The notes: generated by a model from the letters alone, not told the origin. Numbered from the stretch's first letter, positions 46,657 through 58,740 are shown. The stretch: DNA of 64,000 bases from Oxytricha trifallax (GCA_000711775.1 ARYC01001397.1:35040-99039); one strand, 5' to 3'. A program made the numbers and translations.

Positions 46657-47448
46657 ATGGAGTCTATGAATGATGCAATGAAGAGAATTCAATCTCAAGA
46701 TTTAATAGGAAGATTTCGAAGTAAGGAGGACCTCTACAGATACATGGTTTAGCAAGGTAAGCTCAAAACTAGCATTTTAATATTAGCCATAGTTGGATTG
46801 TTATGCCAACTCAGGAAGGAACTAAAATTTCATTCTTAAAAGCCTTACTAAGTGAAGAGAAAAAAGCTTTTAAGACTAATGAAATAAAGATTATTGAGGT
46901 TCCTAACTACCCAGAAATCTCAATAACAAATCTCTATGATGATGCTATGAGTGATCCAGATGTTGCTCTCTACCTACCATCAAAGTTGAAACTCTCTAAT
47001 AAGTTGCCAGAGTGGATTTTCTTTTTTGGAGTTTTTGGAACTTTGAAACCTGAGTACTTAAATGAAGTTATATAAGAAACTCACTAGAAACGATACAGCA
47101 TCTCTCCTGAAGAGAAAGAGAAGCAGGGAATCAAAATAAGTGACACTTGGCACTAGGAACTGCATAAGCATCCATTCATCTCAAGTAAGCTTAGACTTCT
47201 AATTTTATAGAAAAACCTGGTACTGCTATTTACTTGATGAAAGAGCGCAGCAAATTAAACAGAGAGAGAGGAAGTCTTAAGTAAAACACGAACTAAGTAA
47301 GAGACTCTACAAAGACTTTTAAAAACCAGATGAGATGAACATAGATTCTGGAGCTGGCACTAAGAGAAGAAACATGGGTCCGAGCAAGCCATAAAAGGAA
47401 GAAAAGAAAGAGAAGGCAAACACATTTATGAGCTAATTTAATATGTGA
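46657..47448 (+). pseudogene. TBE '22 kDa' basic protein gene of TBE-C
   Basis: It starts MESMNDAMKRIQSQDLIGRF. A 36-nt insert at about 46,756-46,791 (GTAAGC...ATAG) and a 26-nt insert at about 47,186-47,211 (GTAAGC...TATAG) sit at the same points and have the same lengths as in B, supporting introns. The core is EGTKISFLKALLSEEKKAFK. A 1-nt loss just after the first intron and a 2-nt GA expansion near 47,263 break the frame, so this copy is probably non-functional. The tail SGAGTKRRNMGPSKPQKEEK matches B and D. Confidence 0.8.
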
Positions 47449-47454
47449 ATATAT

Positions 47455-48518
47455 TCATTCGCTTAAGTCTAAAAATTATTTATAAACACAAAATCTCCCT
47501 TCTCTTGCACACACTTTAGCTTTATCATTTAAAAAAAATTTAAAAGTTTTTGACAGACCCTCTTAGCAGCACTCTTAATAAAATCTACTGTATCTATCTT
47601 TAAATCGTGCATCAAGTGATAGAGCAGAAGCTTCTTGTAGTAGCCTTTCAATAACTCCCCAATATTACTCAATTCCATTAAACTGAGGGCTATAGGGAAC
47701 ATTAAATACAGGTGTTATATTAAGCCTTTCATATTCCTTCCTTGAGTCTTTGGTTTTATGAACTGATAGGCTATCCACAAACAAGATGATCTCTTAGTCA
47801 GCATACTTATCTCTGAGCTATTACAAGAACTAGATATATTATTCAGTCTTAATAGAGCGAGGGTGGATAACATAAGTCTCGAGGCCACTATCTTCACTTA
47901 TTCCACCAAGAATAGCATGAGTTTATACCTTAACCTTTTAGTCATAAACTTCTATATTACTATACCTCTTTTACCAAGACCTGGATATAAAGGTATTGAA
48001 TGTAAACACAGCTTCATCAGCGTGTATGAATTTAATATTATGCTCTTAAGACCTCTGCATTTAATCGAATATATAATTTAAATTATCCTTATAAAATGGA
48101 ACATTAAAGTCAATCACTCTCTTAATGCGATTGACTGTCTTGTAAGATATTCCGTTCTTTTTATATATGTTCGCTATAGATTAAGCAGAGATATGAAGCT
48201 CAGGAAATTGGCGATGAAACATCACAGCTCTCTAGGCCAGAGAGAAGTGAGCCCAGTATTTAAGAGTCTTATCATTAATAAGATAATCGATATGATGCTG
48301 CTAAAATTTTAGAGGTCTTTTAGGCTTAGAATTAAGCTGCTATCTCTTTAAATTAAAAGCTTATAGACAGTGAGACCTCACAGTTGCAGGAGATTTATGA
48401 AGCAGTCTTGATATAGATGTATAATTAAGAATAATTCACTAAAATCATCGCACCCATAACGTAGCTTAAACAATAAATATATGTACTCACTGTCATAAAC
48501 TAACCTCAAACCTCGCAT
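47455..48518 (-). pseudogene. DDE transposase of TBE-C
   Basis: It starts MRGLRLVYDSEYIYLLFKL. DDE blocks are IHADEAVF (D), ILFVDSLSVH (D) and PYSPQFNGIEQYW (E), as in Tc1/IS630-type TBE transposases. A 1-nt deletion near residue 33 and a 1-nt insertion just after the Glu block disrupt it. The stop lies only 6 bp from the stop of the convergent 22 kDa gene. Confidence 0.87.
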
Positions 48519-48659
48519 ATACTCACTTAAATTACTAATTTTTAAACCCTAATCCCCTACATAAACCCTATTAAAACCCTAATAAAGTATGCACTAATAG
48601 TCTACTTTTATCAATCAAAAACTCAATCAAACTACTGAAAGGGTTTTGGGATTTTGATT

Positions 48660-49725
48660 GTAAGTAAAGGTTTTCTATTTTGAGAACTTTTAAAATGCAA
48701 TCTTCACTTTTAAATTTAATTTTTACTAATTAAATTTAATTATTTTCAACTTTATTTAAAATTAGTATGTTGAAGCTGCGAAAAAATCACAGTTAGCAAT
48801 ATTATTCTAATATTCGTAAAAATGACATATTTATTACATTATGTTATTATCGAATCTATGACAGATCTGCGCTCAACAACAATTAATTTTGGAAATTGAT
48901 AAATATTTTATATAAAAATGGCAAATTAGTTACTTATAGATAAACATTATTCATACTTAAAGAAAATGACTAAAATTTATTTCATTTTTTTCGACTTTGG
49001 TATAATTTAATTTACTAATATCTAATTATAGGCAGTTTAATTTGCATTTGCATTTTTTAATTTCACTATTGTTTTCTATTTTAGCAATATTTTAATAGAT
49101 CTATTCTTTATTATTATATCAAACGTTGAAATGATTTCTTTGTATTAATCTTGCATCATGATTAGATTGAAGAATACATTTTTCATTTAAGTAGTTTATT
49201 TTCTTATTATTATTATTCAGAATTATATGAACAATTTAAATATTCCTCTTGATATGCCAGCCTTTCCAATTTCTTAAGTCATACTATGTAAAATAATTAA
49301 ATTTATCAATAATAAATAAACTTACTAAAAATAGTCTGCTTCTTTGGATTCTAAATCTTTTCCTTCACATATTATTGTTGAAGCTAAATCGCTATTTTTA
49401 TAGAATATTCAATATTATAAATAGTGTTAAATTTTTTTGTTATTTCTATTCTTATTTATATTTCATTATTTACTTTTATTTTTTTATTATAATTTAAAAT
49501 TGTTTATTATTTTTTATATATACTTTCTAAAGTATTTATATCCTTAATTAATATAATAAAAATTAATAGTAAAGTAGCAAAAGAGCCTCATATAACGATA
49601 ACTGAGAAGATTAAAATGATGAAGTAAAACAAATTATGTAAAAAACGAAGATCATAGCCTATAAAATTAGAAAGAAAAGAATCTTCAGAAAATATACTTT
49701 TAGAGTAAATGTTATAGGATAGATG

Positions 49726-49726
<1 letters not shown>
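48660..49726. other. AT-rich intergenic DNA
   Basis: No supported feature. Confidence 0.35.
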
Positions 49727-49763
<37 letters not shown>

Positions 49764-50676
49764 TAACTCACATCAAGGCCTTAAGGACCTATGAGTATAG
49801 GTATGTTAAGGAATAATTCCTATCTTGCCTCCTATTTTAGGAGGTTTCTGTCCTCAATTTTTTCTTCTTTTCTGGTTTCTACTCTTTGGTTTTCTATGGT
49901 TTTTTCTTCTTCCTTTCTGTCTTCTTCCGTTTCTATTGAATCTCTTGTTTGGTTTTTGAATGACGATGAGGTCGTCAATCATCTTTGTTCTTGGAAGTCT
50001 CATTAGTTGTGTCTCATGTATTTGAAATTAGAATAGATTAAGTTATATATAAGATTTATATGTTGTGGTGAAGAGTTAGACTGGGTTTTTCTTTTGAATC
50101 CTGCTTGGTTAGTCAATACCTTGAATTTAAAGGTAACTTTGATTGAATATTGGATCATAATCTATAGCAAATGCTTAGATTGATTGAGAGTTCATCTGGT
50201 TGTTTTTTAGTATTATTGAGAACAGTTGTTTCACTCCTTTTGTCTCAATTGGGTCTGTTTTTTCTTGATAGCTTGTTCATCTGTAGATTCGAAGTCAACT
50301 TTTTGTAGTAGTAGTAGAATAAATGTTAATTGAAGTAGAATTTTATGTTTTAGCTTGTGACTGAGGCTATTTAGTAGATCAACTTGTATATTCCTTTGTA
50401 GGCTGATTGAATTTTAAGGACTAGCACTGATTCTCTAATTTCAAATAATTTTTCCCATTGTTCTAATGGGACTCTATTTCCAGCTTATCTACTTCTGTGG
50501 TAATCATCCATTGCATTCGCTTTGGCTTCCCTCATTACTATGTCTTGTGACATATGAATAATTTTATGAATCTTATTAATAATATTGTTATTATTGATAA
50601 AATAAAAAAGAATAGGAAATCGTAAAAATTTAAAATAAAAAAACAGCAAAAATTTTAAGAGTATTAATAAAAACAC
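49727..50676 (-). mobile_element. LINE 3' end with C-terminal ORF and (ATT)n tail
   Basis: Minus-strand copy. The tail is (ATT)n (plus-strand (AAT)n at 49,727-49,763), preceded by a hairpin GGCCTTAAGGACC like that at 10.8 kb. Coding is in two frames: 50,676 to about 50,250 (MREAKANAMDDYHRSRQAGN, VPLEQWEKLFEIRESVLVLK), then about 50,235-49,854 (VKQLFSIILKNNQMNSQSIQ, ending in a very basic tail rich in R/K/N, stop TGA 49,854). One in-frame TGA and shift separate them. I read it as the C-terminus of the LINE polyprotein, with RT domain missing. A small palindrome TCCTATTTTAGGA lies just downstream of the stop. Confidence 0.5.
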
Positions 50677-51224
50677 ATATTACAACAAAAAATGGCAATG
50701 TTATCCATGCTTTATTTATAATAATGAGTTCGATTTACTAACTGATGTAATTTATTTTTAATATTAAATATATTTTTTTAGAATTTCTAAAATCATTCTA
50801 TTTATGCGAAGGCAAATGCATTGATTATTACTCTTAGTAATTATTTACAGATTGAGTATATTTAATGTGCGATAAAATTTGCAATTATTTCACCTTATAT
50901 TGGTTTTTATAGTCAAGCATTTTGATTGTTTTGCTTAATATTTGAGTGAAACTGTCTTAAACATGCTGCTTTTTAGTTGTATTTCTGTTTTCTAATATCT
51001 TAATGTCAATTCAAATATAAATAATAGAGTAAAAAATAAGAATAAGGAAATTATATTACTTCATGTGTTAGTACTATGAGTAAACCTCTCTTCTCTATTT
51101 TGATTTATATTTATTAAAGTATTTACTGTTTTAATTTATTCTACAAATTTAAATTAATTTCAAAAAATTCATGTACAATAATTAAGTTTGGATCTTTAAT
51201 GTTTTCCTATTTAGTAGGTATAAT

Positions 51225-52000
51225 TTTTTCCTTGTCGACTATTTTATTTACCGGTAGGAACAGATCGGTATACTATTGTTGTTTAGGAAGTATGGTAGAT
51301 TAATAGTCCTCTTCCCAGTCCGAGACCTCCTCGACTATTCCTGAAGATTCTGAGATGTCTGGTGTTGGTAGAAATCCTGATGAGGATCCTTCACTTGAGT
51401 ATTCAAACTCATAGTCTTTTTGTCTTTATTTGGCAGCTCTGAGATATTCGGGGCCTGCCCTTTGTTTTGCTATGTAGTCGCTTGAGTTATAAGGTGAAGG
51501 AGGTTCGATGGGGTATTTAGTAGGTAGGAATGGATGGGGTTCGGTTTGGTTGAGATTTCTTCCTCTGAGCCTATTTGAACCACTTAAACTGTGGTGGTTC
51601 TTTAGATCATCGGTTGTGTGGGTCTTTTTATGTGCTTTTTGTTGATCTGCATTGAGTATGAGAGTTGGTGATAGAGCTCTAGTAAGTTCCTAGAAATGTA
51701 GTCTTAGTTTTAGATTCTAGAACATTACAATGAGATTTAGTATTTGAGCCGGCAGAGTCAACGAGACCGTTTTGAATGATGGTTCTTATCACGAATAGGA
51801 GCTTACCTAATTGTGATTTATCCCCACTCATCTCTGTCTGTGATGAGTGCATAAATTTGCTGGGAAATCTCGACGAAGTCTTGTGTTCTGATGCACTGTC
51901 TGATATGTTCTTTTTAGTGCGTATTGAGGTTGAGCATTTCGCTCTCTTTTTAATTTTTAATTTTTTTAATTTTCTATTAATAAGATAGATAATTGAATAA
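51225..52000 (-). pseudogene. LINE ORF1/gag-like or N-terminal fragment
   Basis: Minus-strand GC island. First frame: KKRAKCSTSIRTKKNISDSA, SRFPSKFMHSSQTEMSGDKS, LLFVIRTIIQNGLVDSAGSN. After a frameshift near 51,600 comes PFLPTKYPIEPPSPYNSSDY, AKQRAGPEYLRAAKQRQKDY, PDISESSGIVEEVSDWEEDY. Composition (Ser/Lys-rich then Pro-rich, acidic end) is that of a disordered nucleic-acid-binding protein. It lies just upstream, on the same strand, of the LINE 3' end at 49.7-50.7 kb, so both may be parts of one internally disrupted copy. Confidence 0.42.
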
Positions 52001-52689
52001 AAGTCTAAGAGCATATGAAGCAACGATTTAATTGGTAACATATTTACCACAAATAAAAATTACTGAAACAGCACAACTCAAATATTAGTCTTTAAAATAA
52101 GATGAATTACTTAATCATATTACTATAAAATCAATGTTATGCTTAAAATGACCTAACAACCATTAACTCTAATAAATTAGTTTGTTAATGAGAGCAATTA
52201 CAGTATTTAATCCATAAAAAACACCAAATTAAAGAACTAAGAAAGGCAAAAGCTTTGTGGAAGATGCCACTCTAACATTTAAAAGACAAGTCAAAAGAAA
52301 GACAGTGACTGTATTACCTGACTTGCTAAATAAAAATATATGATAAAATTCATAAAAATATTATGAAATTATTTGATATAAAATGCTTATTTGAGAATTA
52401 AGTTATATTTAGTCAATAGTGAAAATGTCTCAAAATTCACCCTAAATTAGATATTAGATGAAAACAAGCTCAATTCAAATATTATAATATGTTATTTTGA
52501 TATTATCTTCGCAAAGAAGTCAATAGTGTTATTTTCTTGTTAATTATTTTAAACTTAGTTATCTAACCTTAAACAAGTTGTAATGTGAGTAAAAATACTA
52601 TTAATCATATCAAATTCATTTTTAAAATTTGAGTTTATTATTTACATAAATGATACTTCTTATTTATCAAATTTTATAGGAAAATCATT
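52001..52689. other. AT-rich intergenic DNA
   Basis: No supported feature. Confidence 0.35.
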
Positions 52690-53826
52690 TAATTGGTCTA
52701 TCCTTGAGTTAGTGTTTTAGTAATAAAAGTATTTGAAAATGAGAGAAATTACATATCAAATAGCATCCAAATAAGTATATAGTGGCTGGGATAAAAGAAA
52801 GAAAATGGAAATATAAAGATTGGTTGGTCGAGAGTAGACGAATCTTTGCATTTTGACAGTCATAAATGCTTCCTTCAGAGATTAGTCGTGATGTTTACCA
52901 TTAATTATGAGCTATAAATAAACTAACTAAGTATATTTAACATTATTTAGGGTTATTTATATAGTATATTGGAAACAAATATTCACGTTTACACGCTTTG
53001 TTGTGAACTTTAGATCAGTCCCTTGTGATTAATGCTTTTCTGCTCAGAAACACATGCCTTTGACATAGTAGTACATTATACCTACTGGTAGTTATCCACC
53101 CAACCTTTATAGACAGATTGTCTGGCCTTCACCAAAAGTTCTCTAGAAAGCATTCAGGTTTGTGATTTTTAACATTGTATCATGGTAATATGTAAATTCG
53201 CAACGAAAGTCATTCATATTTAGATTAAGAAATATCAATTACTAGTTGAGCAGCTCGTATTACTGCAAGAAATCATAGTGATCTTCCCTTAATAGCAGCG
53301 AAAAAAATGGTATTACAGTACTCCCTTCTCATTACAATTCCTTGGTTATTTATATTGGTATTCCATATACTTCAGTATCCCAACGGAATAGGGGAAATGT
53401 ATAACTCATATAATTTAAATAGTCGAATATTATAAAAAATGATTTTTATTGATGAATAATCCAAGATAGAAATAGGCACCAAAGGCTGAGTTGGTGAAGC
53501 ATTTTTCCTTGATCTCCCTACTATGCCACTAGTTAAGAGCTTTTCCTTTGAGTTAAATATTGCTTCCTTCTAATTTTATCAAGATCATCTCTAAGTTACT
53601 GAATAGTTGCTTTAGTGATTACCTATTTAAACGATCAAGTTTCTTTTCATGGTTGGTATTTTTTTCAATAGATTTGCTAGGAATTCATGAGTTTTTCCAT
53701 TCTTGATTCAGGATTCTTCGCCATATCCACCAATGGAGCCCCTATACATTTTGGCATCTTTTATCTTTACACAAATCTCTTGGCATCAATTGAACTACTA
53801 CTAATGCTAGTTTCCTTGAAGTAAAA
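52690..53826 (-). CDS. Gene of unknown function in several frames (MDS cluster or pseudogene)
   Basis: Consecutive minus-strand coding segments in a GC-raised region: 53,826 to about 53,655 (SSSSIDAKRFVQRQKMPKCI, ATG 53,757, GAPLVDMAKNPESRMEKLMN); about 53,660-53,440 (NTNHEKKLDRLNRQSLKQLF, LEGSNIQLKGKALNQWHSRE), a coiled-coil-like stretch; about 53,400-53,240 (HFPYSVGILKYMEYQYKQPR, CNEKGVLQYHFFRC); about 53,230-53,045 (NDFRCEFTYYHDTMLKITNL, FGEGQTICLQRLGGQLPVGI); about 52,920-52,690 (TSRLISEGSIYDCQNAKIRL). Frames change at each step, so small IESs, introns or decay must intervene. The plus strand is also open over 52,981-53,455, but the minus reading has a more regular beta-rich, Gly-containing composition. 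Not recognised. A coiled coil followed by beta repeats is my impression only. Confidence 0.42.
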
Positions 53827-53982
53827 TCATTCATGAAATATAATAAAAATACTTTATTTGCCATTTTAAATGGAATTATACTCCTTGAAAAACTTTTAAC
53901 TTTAATAAGGATGATAAATTGGGGGTATAAAGCGAAATGATTAATTATTATTATTAAATAAGAAATAAAACTGAAAGAAGTT

Positions 53983-54507
53983 GAAGGGGGAAGTTTCCTG
54001 CACCGGTTTATGATAAAAAAAATATTTTAGGGAAGTTTCCTGCACTTTTTTATAAAAATTTTTTTTCTCTACAAAAATAATTTAAATTACAATTATAAAT
54101 CAACTTCCGAACTGATTTTATTGATTTAATTATACTTAATTATACTTAATTTATTAATCAATTAGTCAATATCTCTTTTTAGATTCCAATAACTGACATA
54201 TTTCATATGATATTTGTTGGTTTTTGGATCTAAGCAAATATATTGTTCTCTCATTTTTCAAAGTAATTTCAAGTATTGTATCTAATTGTTATTGAAATTG
54301 TAATTCAATTTAATATGTTCTTTCAATCCCTACCTATTTAAAGTTAGACTATATTTTTTGAACTACTTAAATGATGTAGAAATATCCTCTTAATATTAGT
54401 GAGTTATAAAGAATTTTAATTTATGATTTATATTAAATTTATTAAATTTTACATAAATTAAAAAAAGTGCAGGAAACTTCCTCGAGTGCAGGAAACTTTC
54501 CCCCCCC
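53983..54507. mobile_element. hAT-like MITE with 8-bp target duplication
   Basis: 525-bp non-coding element. Each terminus carries a double copy of GGAAGTTTCCTGCAC (plus orientation at about 53,990 and 54,030; inverted at about 54,467 and 54,490), with a G-run at the outer left and a C-run at the outer right. AAGAAGTT lies immediately outside both ends (53,975-53,982 and 54,508-54,515). An 8-bp duplication is the hallmark of hAT and P-type transposons, so a hAT-like origin is inferred. Confidence 0.78.
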
Positions 54508-54515
54508 AAGAAGTT

Positions 54516-55195
54516 CCATCACATCTTGATGTTGGTGAAAGTACTTGTAATGAATAATTCAAATATTATATATTAATAGCAGTGTTTTTAGTTAGTATAA
54601 ATCTTTAAAATAATGGGTTTTGCTATGAGCTTGATAAAAATATGAAAGTTTATTATAATCAAAGAAAACTTACTATTATTTTGTTTGGAAGTTGGGTTTG
54701 TGATCTTATTGCAGGTGATCTATTTTATATCATTGTGATTGTATTAAATAAAATACTGATCAAAGAATTTATTTATTTATTTTAATATAATACTAATAAC
54801 TTATTTATAACAAGGAACAATTAATAAAAATAAGCTTAAACTATTCTATATATTGCAAAAAAATAGGGATTTATAAATAATTTCATTTCAAATTTACATA
54901 TTATTCTAATTATTGTTGAAGTCAGGAGCAGAGAAGATAATTTCAGAGCCAGGAGAAAAATTGTATAGATATTATTTCTATACTATTATAGGTAAATTCA
55001 TTATAAATACTCTATTTTCTTCAATAAATTAATATTTTTCCTCAGTAAAAGTATAGGAACCATTTTTAACTGATAAAATTTAAGTGAATAAACTAATTTT
55101 GATATTATTAATAATTTAGTTTTCTTTTTATATTCCATAATTGATTATAACTTAGCGAATACAAGAATTTATATTACTAACTCTCAAAAATTACT
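54516..55195. other. AT-rich intergenic DNA
   Basis: No supported feature. Confidence 0.35.
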
Positions 55196-55513
55196 TTTTC
55201 TTCAGCAACATTCAGCCAGGAAACCTAGCATTAAAATGCTGCTTAAACTCACAATTCTGCGAGATGCACTCGTACAGCAATAAAGCATCCCAAAGATTTT
55301 CAGAGAGTATCAATATCGCCATAAGGGCAATTGTGTAATTTATATCTGCAATTGCCACTTGTTTTAATGCAAGTAATGGCATTTAAGAAAATCCAGTGTG
55401 ATTTTATTTCGTTTTACTTTATACTTATTATTGCTTATTACTTTGTAAATAGTAATCGTAGTGGCATATCACCTGAGGGAAACCTCGGAAACTGGTCTTT
55501 ATTGTTTCCTTGA
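55196..55513 (+). CDS. Candidate gene segment with a membrane helix
   Basis: About 105 codons open to TGA 55,511 in a GC island. The N-terminal part is polar (QETQHQNAAQTHNSARCTRT, AIKHPKDFQRVSISPQGQL). A hydrophobic helix (FISFYFILIIAYYFV) follows, then a polar end (NSNRSGISPEGNLGNWSLLF). A TTTTTCTTCAG just before the start looks like an intron acceptor or MDS edge, so the true N-terminus may be elsewhere. No family is recognised. Confidence 0.42.
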
Positions 55514-55625
55514 TTGAAAGCTTCTATTAAAGGATATTTAGGGTATTATATATTAAAGCTTTTCAAAAAGTCATTAAATATTGTTTCTTTATAATAATAA
55601 ACTTACATTAGAAATATTGATTGGT

Positions 55626-55630
55626 TATTA

Positions 55631-55702
<72 letters not shown>

Positions 55703-55703
55703 G
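55626..55703. repeat. (ATT)n microsatellite
   Basis: About 78 bp of ATT units with a single early interruption. It may mark the 3' tail of a plus-strand LINE insertion, but no hairpin precedes it here. Confidence 0.9.
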
Positions 55704-56344
55704 CTATTAGAGATAATTTAAAAATAAATGATTTTTTAAGATTAAAATTATAAATTAGAATTTAATTTTAACTTTCTAATTAATCGATAGAAACTTAAAA
55801 TTAATGTATTAAATAATTATTAGCTTCCAAAAAATATTTTATCGAAGATTTAATATTCAGTTCTATACTAATAAAACATCTATATATTTCTGAATTTCAT
55901 CAACATAATCTATATTATTTTGCATATTCTATTCTAAATGCTTTTTGTATATTTTTCTATCAATTTACTTCTAGAAAGTCACTGTCTAATCTAAATTTTT
56001 TTTCATTATTATCTCAAAGCTATTACCATAACTAGAATAGGGTTAATATATGTTTTTCTAGCTTTTAAACCATAGTAAACATTATTTAAATAATATATTT
56101 GTTTAAGTAACTTAGTTATTTCATCCACTATTTTATAACAACTAAATTATTTAAAAATATAAAAATAAAAATAATTAAAGTATATTTGCTAGTGCCATCA
56201 AGCTATCATGTCTATAATTTATAAATCTGAAATTTTGAAATTTACAATTCTTAACTATGATAATGAAAGTAGTAAATAACTTTAGGCAAATTAGAATAAT
56301 ACATGATAAGTGAAACTAATTAGCGATTACTGAATCATAATAAT
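55704..56344. other. AT-rich intergenic DNA
   Basis: No supported feature. Confidence 0.35.
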
Positions 56345-58740
56345 TATCTGAAAAGAGACTCCTCATCTCGCGGTTCTCCGCAATTCATTCCTGGTCTTTT
56401 GTCTCCGCATCCTGTTACTGCTGCTTAGCCTTCGTTTTATGGAACTTTAAAGACTTCTTCATTTCTAATGCCAAGTGCCTCTTGGTCCTTGCTCCTGTCT
56501 CTATGACTATGTCTTACCTCCTGCACCTTATTCCAGAAGCAGTTCTTCTCATTTCTTCTGTCCCATTGGTTTGCTGACTCTCTTCTTGGCTAATTTTCAT
56601 TCCAGTCTTTCTAATATTTTTTACTAAATTTTGATTCCTCCATCTTGTACCAGAATTTATTTCTCACTTTTTCTGATACATTTTTTAATTATTATTTCTA
56701 TTACAATTTTCATATTTCACTTTCTTAATTACTCATGTGTCTACTCTATTGTTAATATTCAGACTTGTTGAAATCACTTTAGTTTATTTTCATCAAAATC
56801 TGCTTCTTTTTTCTTGACTTACAAAAACATATATTACTGTTTCACTGGTTAATAGTTCTAGTTTGTTTTGAGCTATCTTATTCTATTGTCTAGTCAGACC
56901 ATGTTCGTGCTAATCTCTATTTAGGTGCTGCTTTCCATGTCAATAATTCTGTTTTCACTTATTTGTTTTGAAAACTTTGTAGAAACACCAGCCGCATTTA
57001 TCATATTGCAGTTTTTGAGTTGATTATTTTCCACAAATACTTTGTGTACGTTACAGTAGTGGCTCATTCCTTGGCTTGCGATCGTTCTGCCCTTACTGAT
57101 GGCCATTATTGTATCCATTACAATTTTTGTTACAAATAGTTTCTTTCTTCTCTGCATGACTTCCCCTTTTTGTTTTAACATTTCTGGTCTTTTTTTTCTT
57201 TTATAAATTCTGTCAAATCCGCTTTTATCTTCTTCATGTTCTTCTGAACTAACTCTAGGATTATGTCATTCGTGTTGGTATCTTTGAGCTAAGTGACATT
57301 CCTTTAAATTTTGTTTGGAATGTCCCTTGATGTCTTAAATGTTATTCTTTTGAGTTGAAATTCCATCTTCTCTATTTTGCTAATTTTCTAATATTACGCA
57401 GAGAAGCGGGGTGTATTTGTAGATTTAAAGATACCTTATTTGTGCTACCTTTATTGTATCTCCTACCTCCGGGTTGCTTGATTTGGTTAACTTTGGGAGA
57501 ACTCAGTTTTCAGCCTTATTTTGCTCACGTGTATTTTAATAATTATTGTGCATTCAAACAGATGTTCTTTCCCAGGTATTTTGCTTCTCGAACCTTACTG
57601 ATTCCCTCAACTTGAATGACTTTTTCAAACTTTTTCGTATCGCTAAGAAATACTGTCTTTTTCCTGTTCAGCTTTAGATTATGGGATATTTCCAATCCCT
57701 TAAAGCAGTCTAGCACTCTCTTGAATTGTTCCAGATAGCTGATGTTGATTAGGATGTCTTTTGCGATAGCAATTAGCTATCCTTATTTGATCATGGATAG
57801 TAATTCTGGTTATGAGTATAGTGAGCCCTATAAATATATGTTGAAGAGCAATGGAGACAGTCTACTTCTATGAGCTACACTTTATTGTTTTCAGATCTCT
57901 GACCACTCAAATTATATTTTTTTGTTTTAGTAGAGTGCTTCAATTAATTTTACAGATGAAGCATCACTATCGTTGTTTGCTCTTTTCAGTAGGATACTCA
58001 TCAAACTTGTCCTTTCAGACAGACATAAGCTTTTTGTAAATTCACAAGGAGATAGGCTTCTTTTTTATTACTATTCCTTCTCGAAGTTTTTATATGTTCC
58101 AAAAGTCTTATTAAATTTATAAATGTGCTCTTATTCTCTTTGGATTAATTCTGATAGTTTCCAGTTTTCATCAGCTCACTTATGTTTTCTTGGATCTTAT
58201 TTATGATGACTTTTTCAACAATTTTGCTTAAGTGTGAGTTAATAACTATTGGTCTAGTATTTGGCACTTCTGGATACAGATCACCTTAGCTTTTGCTTAG
58301 TAATATTATTCTGCTTTCCTTGATATATTATGGAATTGTTGTTGAGTTGAGCCATTCTGAGATTTTTTGGCATATTGCTTATAAGATTTTTTTCTGATTT
58401 TGATAGGATTTTTCCGTCAAATCCATCTGGACCTATGGCTGTGTTGAAAATATATTCTCTGATAATTTATTCAACATCTTTTTCATCACAAAACTTTTCT
58501 TTTTCTTGTTAATTTATCATTAGTGCGTCTACTTTAAAAATATGGCTATAAAACTCCAATATATGATTTTTTAGGATTCTCCTATTTCCACCCTTTCATC
58601 ATTTATTGTGATTTCTCTTATTGGTTGTGATTGTTTTTAACTTCTAGCTAATCTTTTTACGAGTTAAAAGAAACCTTTTAAGTCATTTCTATCTAGGCAA
58701 TGTCCAAGATCTCTCGTTGCTTATTTCCATTGCACTTAAC
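56345..58740 (-). pseudogene. LINE reverse transcriptase, degenerate
   Basis: Minus-strand non-LTR element of about 2.4 kb in several frames. RT blocks in order: TAIGPDGFDGKILSKS (about 58,450), PEVPNTRPIVINSHLSKIVE (about 58,270), AYLLVNLQKAYVCL at motif A (about 58,050; normal motif has Asp where Asn stands), a damaged G-x-x-QG block and PLLFNIYLQGSL (about 57,840), LIAIAKDILI at motif C (about 57,770; FADD expected), then EISHNLKLNRKKTVFL and AKYLGKNICLNAQ. The tail contains a possible Cys/His region (HYCNVHKVF...KNCNM, about 57,060). Both catalytic aspartate motifs are mutated, and frameshifts and TGAs are frequent, so it is dead. The 3' end runs to GATAATTATTATGAT after a GC hairpin-like stretch. 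Confidence 0.8.

Larger units (their letters stand above)
44465..48656. mobile_element. TBE-like transposon C, full length with ATT target duplication
   Basis: 4,192 bp. The left terminus is CAAAATCCCAAAACCCT and the right terminus is the complement, a diverged C4A4 telomere repeat. TIRs extend about 180 bp (blocks AGTAGTTTGATTGAGTTTTT, TAGGGTTTATGTAGGGGATT). ATT lies immediately outside both ends (44,462-44,464 and 48,657-48,659), which fits the ANT duplication of TBE elements. Gene order is kinase (-), 22 kDa (+), transposase (-), as in B. Sequence is clearly closer to D and A than to B. Confidence 0.95.

Noticed and set aside
56921..58039. Standard-code ORFs on both strands in this interval as separate genes
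   Set aside because: They are fragments or shadows of the degenerate LINE reverse transcriptase on the minus strand.
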